In this document: positions 57,286-64,000 of the stretch, in pieces
How positions within the stretch are numbered: position 1 is the stretch's first letter
Layout of the letters: each line of letters begins with the position of its first letter
DNA from: Armatimonadota bacterium
GTDB taxonomy: Bacteria > Armatimonadota > Chthonomonadetes > Chthonomonadales > CAJBBX01
Length of the DNA: 64,000 nt
NCBI GenBank assembly: GCA_026392115.1
Contig: JAPLCQ010000071.1
Location: 1-64,000, forward strand
Reading direction: 5' to 3'
Made by a program: the position numbers and the translations under genes
The notes under the pieces: model-generated
What the model was told of the DNA's origin: nothing
Database searches by the model: none
Seen by the model: the letters and a program-made list of their open reading frames with translations, nothing else

Positions 57286-58302
57286 ATGTTCGTGCTGCCG
57301 ATCCTCTGCGCGCTGGCGCCGCCCGCCGCTCCGGCGCCGCCCCGGGCGTGGAACGTCGCCACATCCGCCCAGCTCGCGGCCGCGGCGTCGCGCATCGGCC
57401 GGCTGGGCGGAACGATCCGCCTTGCGCCGGGCGACTACACGCTCACAAAGCCGGTGACCTTCCGCAACTCGAACCACATCGTGCTGCAGGGGAGCGGGTG
57501 GAACACCACGATCCGCTTCGTGGGTGCAGGCGACGCGCTGACGTACCAGGACTGCGCCTTCTGCTTCGTGCGCGACGTGCTGATCGACGGCGGCGGCAAG
57601 GCGGCGTCGGGCATCGTCTTCCGGGGCAAGGGGTCGAGCTCCAACACGGTGGACCAGTGCCGCATCAGCAGCTTCGTCGTCAGCGGCATCCGGTTTGAGG
57701 GCGACCCGGCGTCGCCGCAGTCGTCGAACACGGTGAGCCGATGCCACCTGATCGGAAACCTGAAGGAACAGCTCTACAGCCGCTACAACAACGACTTCTA
57801 CATCATCCGCAACCAGTTCGGCACCCACGGCAAGTACCCGGATGTGGGCGCCTACCTGTCCAACTCATCGGCGGGCAGCTACACGCTGAACTACCACTGG
57901 GGCAACGGAGTGGCCTTCCGCATGGCGGGGGGATCGCACTTCAACCGCATCGAGAACAACCGATTCGAGAACTCACGGGCCGAGGGCGTCGTCCTGGGAG
58001 ACGAGACGCCGTGGGCCTGCATGTTCACCATCTTCACGGGAAACACGGTGCACACCAACTCCGAGGGCGCCCCGGGCAAGCACGCGGCGATGACGGCCAC
58101 CAACGTACACGACTGCACCTTCACCTCAAACCAGGTCTTCAGTTGGGACGCGACCCACGTGAAGCACCTGCACAGCCTAGTGCTGGGAGCGGGATGCCGA
58201 AACTGGATCGTGAAGGACAACATCCTGCGGGCCAACGAAGCCGCCGCGCTGGTCTATCCGGAGGGCCAGGGGCACATCGTGAAGGACAACCTGACGGACT
58301 GA
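57286..58302 (+). CDS. Secreted right-handed parallel beta-helix protein
   Basis: The protein has 338 residues with a weak signal (1-18). It has pectate-lyase-type coils: GGTIRLAPGDYTLTKPVTF near 40-58, then SNTVDQCRISSFVVSGI and NTVSRCHLIGN, ending in NWIVKDNILRANEAAALVY. Repeated Asn- and Ser-rich turns suggest about nine to ten coils. No catalytic residues can be assigned. It lies 27 bp after the glycosidase, so it may process the same glycan. Its stop lies within the stem of a 12-bp hairpin shared with the convergent kinase. Confidence 0.8.
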   Translation: MFVLPILCALAPPAAPAPPRAWNVATSAQLAAAASRIGRLGGTIRLAPGDYTLTKPVTFRNSNHIVLQGSGWNTTIRFVGAGDALTYQDCAFCFVRDVLIDGGGKAASGIVFRGKGSSSNTVDQCRISSFVVSGIRFEGDPASPQSSNTVSRCHLIGNLKEQLYSRYNNDFYIIRNQFGTHGKYPDVGAYLSNSSAGSYTLNYHWGNGVAFRMAGGSHFNRIENNRFENSRAEGVVLGDETPWACMFTIFTGNTVHTNSEGAPGKHAAMTATNVHDCTFTSNQVFSWDATHVKHLHSLVLGAGCRNWIVKDNILRANEAAALVYPEGQGHIVKDNLTD

Positions 58303-58324
58303 GAGCCGCCCGGGCTCTCAGTCC
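58296..58324. terminator. Shared hairpin containing both stop codons
   Basis: GGACTGAGAGCC (58296-58307) pairs with GGCTCTCAGTCC (58313-58324), a perfect 12-bp stem with a 5-base loop. The TGA of the beta-helix gene (58300-58302) and of the kinase (58318-58320 on the minus strand) lie in opposite arms. Confidence 0.75.
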
Positions 58325-59451
58325 TCGGGCGCGCCGGCGGGCCGCACCGGCAGGCAGACCCTGAACGACGCGCCCCCGCCCGCGCCGCTCTCCAGCGTCA
58401 GCGCGCCGCCGTGGTCACGGACGATGCCGTAGCTGATGGATAGCCCCAGGCCCGTGCCCATGCCGGCGGGCTTCGTGCTGAAGAAGGGGTCGAAGATTCG
58501 CTCCGCCAAAGCCTCCGGCACGCCCGCGCCCTGATCGGCCACCGTAAGCATGATGCATGGCGAGCCGTTGCGCTCGGCGGCCTCGAGCGAGACCGTGATA
58601 CGCTTGGCGGGGTCGCGCCCGGCGAACTGCTCGTTCAGGGCGTCGCGGGCGTTGAGGACGAGGTTGAGGATTACCTGCTGAACCTGCTGCGGGCGGCACC
58701 AGATTTCCGGCAACCACTCCTCGACCTTCTCCTCCAGCGTGATCATGTCGCGCCGCAGGGAGGCCCGCGTCAGCGACAGGGCGCTCTCCAGCACGTCGGC
58801 GGGATTCACGGGGACCAGGTCGCCGGCGTCGGTCCGGGCGAAGGTGAGCAGGTTGCGCACCAGCTTGGCGAGGCGGTTGCTCTCGGTGATGATCTCACCG
58901 GCGAACTCGCCGGCATCGCCCCCGGGCGGCGCATCGTCGATGATCAACTGGGCGTAGTTGAGGATGCTGTTCAGCGGGTTGTTGATCTCGTGCGCCACGC
59001 CGCTGGCCAGGGTGCCGATCGACTCGAGCTTCTGAGCCTGCCGCATCTGCGCGTCGACCGCATCGCGGGACACGAACTCTGGGTTTTCGGTGATGTCGAC
59101 GCCGACCATGCAGAGCGACCCGTCGTCGCAGGCCGTCCCGTCCCAACTGATGAGCCGCGAGGCGCCGCTTGCCGCGGTGGCGCGGAGAACAACCGGAGCC
59201 GCCATCACGCCGTAGGAGACCTCGTCCCGGGCGCGCATCATGGCTGGCAACTCCTCCTCCGAGACGAAGTCCGTCACCTGTCGACCGACCAAGTCCTCGG
59301 GCAGCAACTCAAGGGCCCTGGCGGCCATGCGGCTGGCCCGAAGGATGACGCCGTCCACCGACAGGATGAGGAAGATGCCGGGCGCTGTGTCGAAAAAGCG
59401 GGCCGCGTCGCCGCTGCCGCCGGAACCGTCTCTGCCGTCTTGCTCAGCCAT
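58318..59451 (-). CDS. Soluble PAS-domain sensor histidine kinase
   Basis: The protein has 377 residues with no membrane span, so it senses a cytoplasmic signal. The PAS region is about 15-125 (FFDTAPGIFLILSVDGVILRASR). HisKA has phospho-acceptor H154 in SGVAHEINNPLNSILNYAQ, the NtrB-type box. The ATPase domain has NLVLNARDAL, DQGAGVPEALAERIFDPFF and GMGTGLGLSISYGI. I chose ATG 59451 with GGAG seven bases upstream over ATG 59478. No response regulator is next to it, so its partner is elsewhere. It is 58 bp downstream of the HTH-zinc-ribbon gene and may be cotranscribed with it. Confidence 0.92.
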   Translation of the reverse strand: MAEQDGRDGSGGSGDAARFFDTAPGIFLILSVDGVILRASRMAARALELLPEDLVGRQVTDFVSEEELPAMMRARDEVSYGVMAAPVVLRATAASGASRLISWDGTACDDGSLCMVGVDITENPEFVSRDAVDAQMRQAQKLESIGTLASGVAHEINNPLNSILNYAQLIIDDAPPGGDAGEFAGEIITESNRLAKLVRNLLTFARTDAGDLVPVNPADVLESALSLTRASLRRDMITLEEKVEEWLPEIWCRPQQVQQVILNLVLNARDALNEQFAGRDPAKRITVSLEAAERNGSPCIMLTVADQGAGVPEALAERIFDPFFSTKPAGMGTGLGLSISYGIVRDHGGALTLESGAGGGASFRVCLPVRPAGAPED

Positions 59452-59509
59452 GGCATACTCCACCGCGATGCCCCTCATCGAGCAGCGTGAACCTACACCC
59501 TATTGTACT

Positions 59510-60061
59510 CTAAGGCTCCTTGGCCGCGCGGTCGCCAGCGGCGCTCCTGGACGGCATGCGCCGGCAGTCGGCGCCGCAGTACGGCCCGTCGCCCTGGGCG
59601 GCCCGGAACAGGTAACCGCACCGGCGGCAGACGCGGCTTTCGAGCACTCCGGAGGGCTTGTGCGGCGGCCGGTAGACGGGGCGGCGGCTGACGGCGGCGA
59701 AGCTCACGGGAGCGACGTCATACAGCGTGCGGAGCGCCTCCCGCACATGGCGCTGCGCGGCCTGGGCGGTGATGCCCAGCGCGCGTGCGGTCTCCGACAG
59801 GCTGTGGCCGGCGAGCCAATGATCGAAGACGGCGCGGCGGCGGGCCGGCAGATCGGCGATCTCCAGCAGGAAATCGAACGTCTCGTCCGCGCTCTGCAGC
59901 GTCTGGTCCGGCATGATGGCGCCCACCATGGCCAACCGTGTATCCTGGCGGTCGCTCCGGTGGAGGCGGCGGTCGATGCGATCCATCTCCCGGCATGGGT
60001 TCGACTCCGGGGTCATGCAGAGAACGGCGGGCAGCGGCATCTGTCGGTGGGTTCGGCGCAT
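59510..60061 (-). CDS. Helix-turn-helix protein with C-terminal zinc ribbon
   Basis: The protein has 183 residues and no named family that I recognise. Residues about 82-115 (WLAGHSLSETARALGITAQ, then QRHVREALRTL) form a sigma-70 region-4-like helix-turn-helix. The C-terminus has four cysteines, C145-x2-C148 and C162-x3-C166 (CRRCGYLFRAAQGDGPYCGADC), a zinc ribbon. An ECF-type core (region 2) is absent, so it is more likely a DNA-binding regulator than a full sigma factor. It starts at ATG 60061 with GGAGG five bases upstream. Inverted repeats bracket its promoter, suggesting self-regulation. The PAS kinase follows 58 bp later on the same strand and could modulate the same response. Confidence 0.7.
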   Translation of the reverse strand: MRRTHRQMPLPAVLCMTPESNPCREMDRIDRRLHRSDRQDTRLAMVGAIMPDQTLQSADETFDFLLEIADLPARRRAVFDHWLAGHSLSETARALGITAQAAQRHVREALRTLYDVAPVSFAAVSRRPVYRPPHKPSGVLESRVCRRCGYLFRAAQGDGPYCGADCRRMPSRSAAGDRAAKEP

Positions 60062-60082
60062 GTGGGCCTCCTAATGCTGGAA

Positions 60083-60134
60083 CGGATGTCTACCAGACTA
60101 TAGCACAAACAGTGCCATGATGTACAGACATCCG
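60083..60134 (-). promoter_or_regulatory. Promoter of the HTH-zinc-ribbon gene bracketed by inverted repeats
   Basis: CGGATGTCT (60083-60091) and AGACATCCG (60126-60134) are a perfect 9-bp inverted pair, 43 bases centre to centre, or about four helical turns. Between them lies a -10 box TATAGT on the minus strand (60097-60102). One arm falls around the expected transcript start and the other near the -35 region. Confidence 0.55.
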
Positions 60135-60182
60135 TCGACTGAATCGGGTTCCCGGCAAGCCTCGAGAACTCCCCGCCGCGGC

Positions 60183-61169
60183 CTACAGGGCGTCGAACTC
60201 CATGCGCCTCCCGGAGCGTAGCGCTTCGCGGCCCGCTTCGGCCATTCGCACCGCCCAGACGCCGTCTTGCGCCGGTATGGGTTGCGGCGCGCCGGTGAGG
60301 ACGGCGTCGGCGAAGCCCTCCATCACGCGCTGGAACGTGGCGGGCTTCTGGACGCCGAAGTCCAGCGGCGCCTCCTGGATCGCGTCGGCGGTGATGATGC
60401 GCTGCACGCCGGCGCCGTCGGGCATCTGGATATCCTGCGTCACCACGCCGCCGTCGGCGTAGCACTCCACGCGCGCCCGGAAGAAGCCCCGGCAACGCCA
60501 GCAGAAGTCGATGATCGCCGTGTCGCCCTGCCCGAACTCGTAGATGAGCGTAAAGTCCTGGCCCGCCACGTCGGCGCCGACACCGGTGACGGCCACGGGA
60601 TCGCGGCCCCAGAGCCAGCGGGCCAGGTCGATCTGGTGGATCGCCATCTCGAAGAGGGAGCCGCCGGTCAGCTCCGGATCGCCGCGCCAACCGCCCCACG
60701 CTCCGGGCGAGAGCGTCATGCCGATCACCACCTTGCGCAGGCCGCCGAGCCGCTCCACGATTCCCGGCAGGTCGCGCACGCCGTCGGCCAGTCGCGTCTC
60801 CTGGTCCACCATGAGCACGAGGCCCTTCTCGGAAGCCAGCCGGGCCTGCTCGGCGGCGGCGGCCGAGGCGAGGGCCATGGGCTTCTCCTGCAGCACATGC
60901 TTGCCGGCCGCCAGCGCGGCGCGCGCCGTGGCGTCGTGCAGGTGGTTGGGGATGCCGATGAAGACGGCGTCCACGTCGGCGGCGGCCAGCACGGCGGCGG
61001 TGTCGTCGGTCCAGTTGGGGATGCCGTGCTCGCGGGCGAAGGCCTCGGCGTTGGCGCCGGTGCGCGAGGCCACCCAGGTGAACTCGGCGTTGCGGGCAGC
61101 CGAGAACCCGGGCCAGACCACGTTCGTCCACCAACTGACGCCCAGCAGACCCACCCTTACCTTCGCCAT
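60183..61169 (-). CDS. Gfo/Idh/MocA-type NAD(P)-dependent oxidoreductase
   Basis: The protein has 328 residues and no signal peptide, so it is cytoplasmic. The Rossmann start is VRVGLLGVSWWTN; HVLQEKPMALASAAAAEQAR (about 92-111) has the canonical EKP. The catalytic-region histidine lies in MAIHQIDLARWLWG. It probably interconverts a sugar or inositol alcohol with its keto form. Substrate is unknown. ATG 61169 has GAGGAGGGA upstream. It is divergent from the GH109-like gene, with 119 bp between starts that may hold both promoters. Confidence 0.88.
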   Translation of the reverse strand: MAKVRVGLLGVSWWTNVVWPGFSAARNAEFTWVASRTGANAEAFAREHGIPNWTDDTAAVLAAADVDAVFIGIPNHLHDATARAALAAGKHVLQEKPMALASAAAAEQARLASEKGLVLMVDQETRLADGVRDLPGIVERLGGLRKVVIGMTLSPGAWGGWRGDPELTGGSLFEMAIHQIDLARWLWGRDPVAVTGVGADVAGQDFTLIYEFGQGDTAIIDFCWRCRGFFRARVECYADGGVVTQDIQMPDGAGVQRIITADAIQEAPLDFGVQKPATFQRVMEGFADAVLTGAPQPIPAQDGVWAVRMAEAGREALRSGRRMEFDAL

Positions 61170-61288
61170 GCTTCCCTCCTCGGCCAGTGTGCCGCGCCCT
61201 GTTTCGATACGGCCCGCCCCGACTCCTCCGCGGGCCCGCAGGCTGGGGTACCTTCTCGTCAGGGATTCACCGGGAAGCGAGGGCCGCC

Positions 61289-62569
61289 ATGCGACTGAGC
61301 AGGCGCGACGTGGTGCGGATGGGAGCCGGGGCCGCCCTGACGGCGGCGGGAGGGCGGGCCATGGCCGACGGGACCGTGCGGGTCGGGATAGTGGGCACAG
61401 GCGCACGGGGCACTGGATTGCTCGCCACGCTGCTCCAGATGCCCGGCGTCAGTATCCCGGCCGTCTGCGACATCGACGCGGGCCGCACCGCCAACGCCCG
61501 CGCCCTGGTGCAGAAGGCCGACCGCGGCGACGCCGAGGCCTACACGCGCGACGAGTGGGACTACAAGCGCCTCTGCGCCCGCGACGACCTGGACGCCGTC
61601 CTCATCGCCACACCGTGGAACTGGCACGCGGCCATGGCGGTGGAGGCCATGAAGGCCGGCAAGACCGCGGCCACCGAGGTGCCCGCCTGCCTCACCGTGG
61701 AGGAGTGCTGGGACCTGGTGCGGACCTCCGAGGCCACGGGCAAGCCGTGCATGATGCTGGAGAACGTCAACTACTTCGAGAACGTGCTAGCCGTGCAGCG
61801 CATGGTGGAGGAGGGTGTCTACGGCGAGATTCTCCACGCCGAAGCGGGCTACCAGCACGACTGCCGTTTCCTCGCCTTCACCGACGACGGCAAGCTCACC
61901 TGGCGCGGGGAGCATCTGGCCCGCCTCACCGGCAACCTCTACCCCACCCACCCGCTGGGCCCGGTGGCCTGGTGGATGGGCATCAACCGGGGCGACCGCA
62001 TCACGTCGCTCAGCAGCGTCAGCACGCGCGGCGTCTGCCTGGCCGATTACGCCGCCAAGAAGTTCGGCGCCGACCACCCGCTGGCGCGCCGCAAATACGC
62101 CGTGGGCGATATCAACACCACCATCATGCAGACCGCACGGGGCCGCACGATCACGCTCTACTTCACCATCAGCACCCCGCGCGCCTACGACCTGATCTTC
62201 CGGCTGCAGGGCTCCAAGGGGATTTACGAGGGCGGCCACGACCGCACGTACATCGAAGGCGTCTCGCCCGCGGTCGATACGCCGGAGCCCTTCGCACCCT
62301 ACCTGCAACGGTACGCGCACCCGCTCTGGAAGAAGCTGGAGCCCGAGGCCGTGCGGAACGGCGGCCACGGCGGGTGCGACTATATCGTGCTGTACGAGTT
62401 CATCCGTGCGGTGCGCGAGGGTCGCGGCGCCCCGCAGGACGTGGTGGACGCCGCCACCTGGAGCGTCGTGACGCCCCTGTCCGCCCTGAGCGTCGCCAAG
62501 GGCGGCGCCCGTGTGGCCGTGCCGGACTTCAGCAAGGGCGCGTGGCGCAAGCCCCGCCCGGTTCCGTAG
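61289..62569 (+). CDS. GH109-like Gfo/Idh/MocA protein with Tat signal
   Basis: The protein has 426 residues. It opens MRLSRRDVVRMGAGAALTAA, a twin-arginine signal. The Rossmann motif is GIVGTGARGTGLL. GH109 hallmarks follow: TEVPACLTVEECWDLV, EAGYQHDCR, YPTHPLGPVAWWMGINRGDR, and GGHGGCDYIVLYEFI near 385. Characterised GH109 enzymes use tightly bound NAD+ to hydrolyse alpha-N-acetylgalactosaminides through a keto intermediate. GalNAc specificity here is family inference. ATG 61289 was chosen because it starts the Tat signal. A beta-helix gene follows after 26 bp, probably in the same transcript. Confidence 0.83.
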   Translation: MRLSRRDVVRMGAGAALTAAGGRAMADGTVRVGIVGTGARGTGLLATLLQMPGVSIPAVCDIDAGRTANARALVQKADRGDAEAYTRDEWDYKRLCARDDLDAVLIATPWNWHAAMAVEAMKAGKTAATEVPACLTVEECWDLVRTSEATGKPCMMLENVNYFENVLAVQRMVEEGVYGEILHAEAGYQHDCRFLAFTDDGKLTWRGEHLARLTGNLYPTHPLGPVAWWMGINRGDRITSLSSVSTRGVCLADYAAKKFGADHPLARRKYAVGDINTTIMQTARGRTITLYFTISTPRAYDLIFRLQGSKGIYEGGHDRTYIEGVSPAVDTPEPFAPYLQRYAHPLWKKLEPEAVRNGGHGGCDYIVLYEFIRAVREGRGAPQDVVDAATWSVVTPLSALSVAKGGARVAVPDFSKGAWRKPRPVP

Positions 62570-62595
62570 CCGCACCGAGAGGAAGCGTACGCACC

Positions 62596-64000
62596 ATGAA
62601 GAGGGCCTACACCGTTCGAGCGTTTGTGCGGGCGGCGGCGACGTCGCTCCTCCTGATCGCCGCCATGCGTCCCGCGGCCTGCGTACCCCTGGGCCGCCCG
62701 GCGCTGGTGCGCACCGCTTCCGGGGCTATCGTCGCCTCGGCTGTTGTGACCGATGCGCCATGGAGCGCCGACGCCACGGGAGCGGGCGACGCATCGTCGG
62801 CCATCCAGAGGGCGCTGGACGCCGTGACCGAGGCCGGCGGCGGCATCGTCTACGCGCCGGCCGGGCGCTACCGCCTCGACCGCGGCCTTCGGCTGGGATA
62901 CGCCACATCCCTGCAGGGCGCCGGCGGCGACGCCGACCGCACTCCGCTCGCCCGGCGCACGCTCCTCATGGCATGCGGCGCGCCCGGCGAGGAGCCGCTG
63001 CTGGATGTGACCGGCAGCGAGGGCGCGGTGATCGGCCTGACGATCTGGTACCCCAACCAGCGGCCCGAAGACCCCACTCCCTACCCGTATGCAATCGTCG
63101 CCTCCATGGCCACGGTCCGCAATGTCTGCCTGCTGAACGCCTACCACGGCCTTCGCCTGAAGTCCGCGGGCGGCTGCTTCGTGGACGACCTCTGCGGCAC
63201 GGTTCTGGCCAAGGGCCTCTCGGCTCCCCACAGCACCGAGTTCTCCTGGGTGCGCGGCGTCCGCTTCGCCAACCGCATCTGGCGCAACGCGTACCGGGAG
63301 CCGGCGGGCCGCGAGATGACACCAGGCCAGTCGGCGTCGCTGGAGCGCTTCACGCGCCGAAACCTGGTGGGCGCGGAGCTGGGCCGTCTGGACGCCATGG
63401 CCATCGACGGCCTCTCGGCCCCCGACGCAGCCGTGCCGCTCCGCATCCGCAAGGACGACCAGCAGAACCAGCACCCGGTCTTCGGCTATGGCGGCGTGGC
63501 GCGAGGGCTACCGTCGCGGCGCGACGAGTTCGGCTGGGATCCCTGGTACTACGGCATGCGCTACGCCGACCTGGACGCCGTGCCCGAGGCCCGCGCCTGC
63601 CCGCCGCTTGCCGCGCTGCCGGAGCCGCCCGTGGGGCCCGCCGGCCTCATCGTGGCGACCGATGCGCCCTACGGGGCGCGGGGTGACGGCGAGGCCGACG
63701 ACTGGCCGGCCATCGATGCCGCCCTGCGGGCCTCCGCGAGCCGGGGCGGGGGTATCGTCTACCTCCCCTGCGGACGCTACCGCGTGACGCGGCCACTGGA
63801 CATCCCCCGAGGCGTGGAACTGCGCGGGCCGCTGGGCTCCGGCAAGGCCCGCTCCTTCCGGGCGACGTGCGCGCTCCTCTCCGAGGCGGCGCCGGGCGTG
63901 GAGGGCGCGCTGCTGCTGCAGGGCGGCGCGGGAGTGCGCGGCCTCGAGGTCGCCTTTGCCGGCCGCTCCTACGATGTGGCGAGGATGCGTCCGGCGCCGC
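62596..64000 (+). CDS. Secreted pectate-lyase-like beta-helix protein, C-terminus cut by window edge
   Basis: The frame is open from ATG 62596 to the window end (468 codons). A hydrophobic N-terminus (about 8-29) is a signal. The first pectate-lyase_3-type module starts at about 50: TGAGDASSAIQRALDAV, then GGGIVYAPAGRYRLDRGL. A second copy begins near 355: GDGEADDWPAIDAALRAS, then GGGIVYLPCGRYRVTRPLDI. Two tandem modules in one protein suggest internal duplication. Catalytic residues are not assignable. It follows the GH109-like gene by 26 bp, so it likely works on the same glycan. Confidence 0.8.
   Translation, partial: MKRAYTVRAFVRAAATSLLLIAAMRPAACVPLGRPALVRTASGAIVASAVVTDAPWSADATGAGDASSAIQRALDAVTEAGGGIVYAPAGRYRLDRGLRLGYATSLQGAGGDADRTPLARRTLLMACGAPGEEPLLDVTGSEGAVIGLTIWYPNQRPEDPTPYPYAIVASMATVRNVCLLNAYHGLRLKSAGGCFVDDLCGTVLAKGLSAPHSTEFSWVRGVRFANRIWRNAYREPAGREMTPGQSASLERFTRRNLVGAELGRLDAMAIDGLSAPDAAVPLRIRKDDQQNQHPVFGYGGVARGLPSRRDEFGWDPWYYGMRYADLDAVPEARACPPLAALPEPPVGPAGLIVATDAPYGARGDGEADDWPAIDAALRASASRGGGIVYLPCGRYRVTRPLDIPRGVELRGPLGSGKARSFRATCALLSEAAPGVEGALLLQGGAGVRGLEVAFAGRSYDVARMRPAP

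Noticed and set aside
59990-60020. tRNA T-loop-like stretch GGTTCGACTCC
   Set aside because: The flanking bases do not form a five-base T stem or an acceptor stem, and it lies inside the helix-turn-helix gene.

Overview
The window is GC-rich bacterial chromosome (roughly 70 percent G+C by eye), densely coded on both strands. It combines murA and mreB coupled to an S-layer-homology protein, secreted glycosidases without SusC/SusD, DUF6785-type membrane protein, Gfo/Idh/MocA proteins with Tat signals, and hydrazine-synthase-alpha-like cytochromes. This best fits an uncultured Armatimonadota-like bacterium. Planctomycetota, Verrucomicrobiota or Hydrogenedentota are less likely alternatives. There is no rRNA or ribosomal protein gene to settle it, and I saw no tRNA.

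Left edge (1-7.6 kb): a CHC2 zinc-finger ORF overlaps a Toprim/RepA-like ATPase ORF that runs off the window, so the edge is probably a phage- or plasmid-derived replication module. Next come a non-coding patch with three copies of a REP-like repeat, a secreted six-hairpin glycosidase, and a restriction-modification island: Vsr endonuclease, C5-methyltransferase, and an Eco29kI-like GIY-YIG endonuclease broken by a single-base frameshift.

Carbohydrate region I (7.8-34.4 kb): a sodium/solute symporter coupled to a GH106-like rhamnosidase, a VapBC pair, a serine hydrolase, a beta-helix protein, then a minus-strand run. That run is a hybrid sensor kinase, an HZS-alpha-like diheme protein, a GH5-like enzyme and a GH78 rhamnosidase. 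A second HZS-alpha-like diheme protein diverges from the kinase. The joint presence of GH78, GH106 and a symporter points to rhamnose-containing glycans. The kinase with its two cytochromes is the least explained part of the window.

Housekeeping core (34.4-48.2 kb): murA, mreB, SLH protein, DUF6785-like membrane protein, the di-iron repair protein ric on the opposite strand, a HEAT-like membrane protein, acyl-CoA synthetase, smc and a GT4 glycosyltransferase.

Carbohydrate region II (48.3-64 kb): Gfo/Idh/MocA oxidoreductases including a GH109-like enzyme, a GH123/DUF4091-type protein, another TIM-barrel glycosidase, two beta-helix proteins (one cut by the right edge), a second PIN toxin-antitoxin pair, a soluble PAS kinase and an HTH-zinc-ribbon regulator with an inverted repeat around its promoter. 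Three of the convergent gene ends carry long perfect hairpins acting as probable bidirectional terminators, and several promoters share a TATACT-type -10 box.
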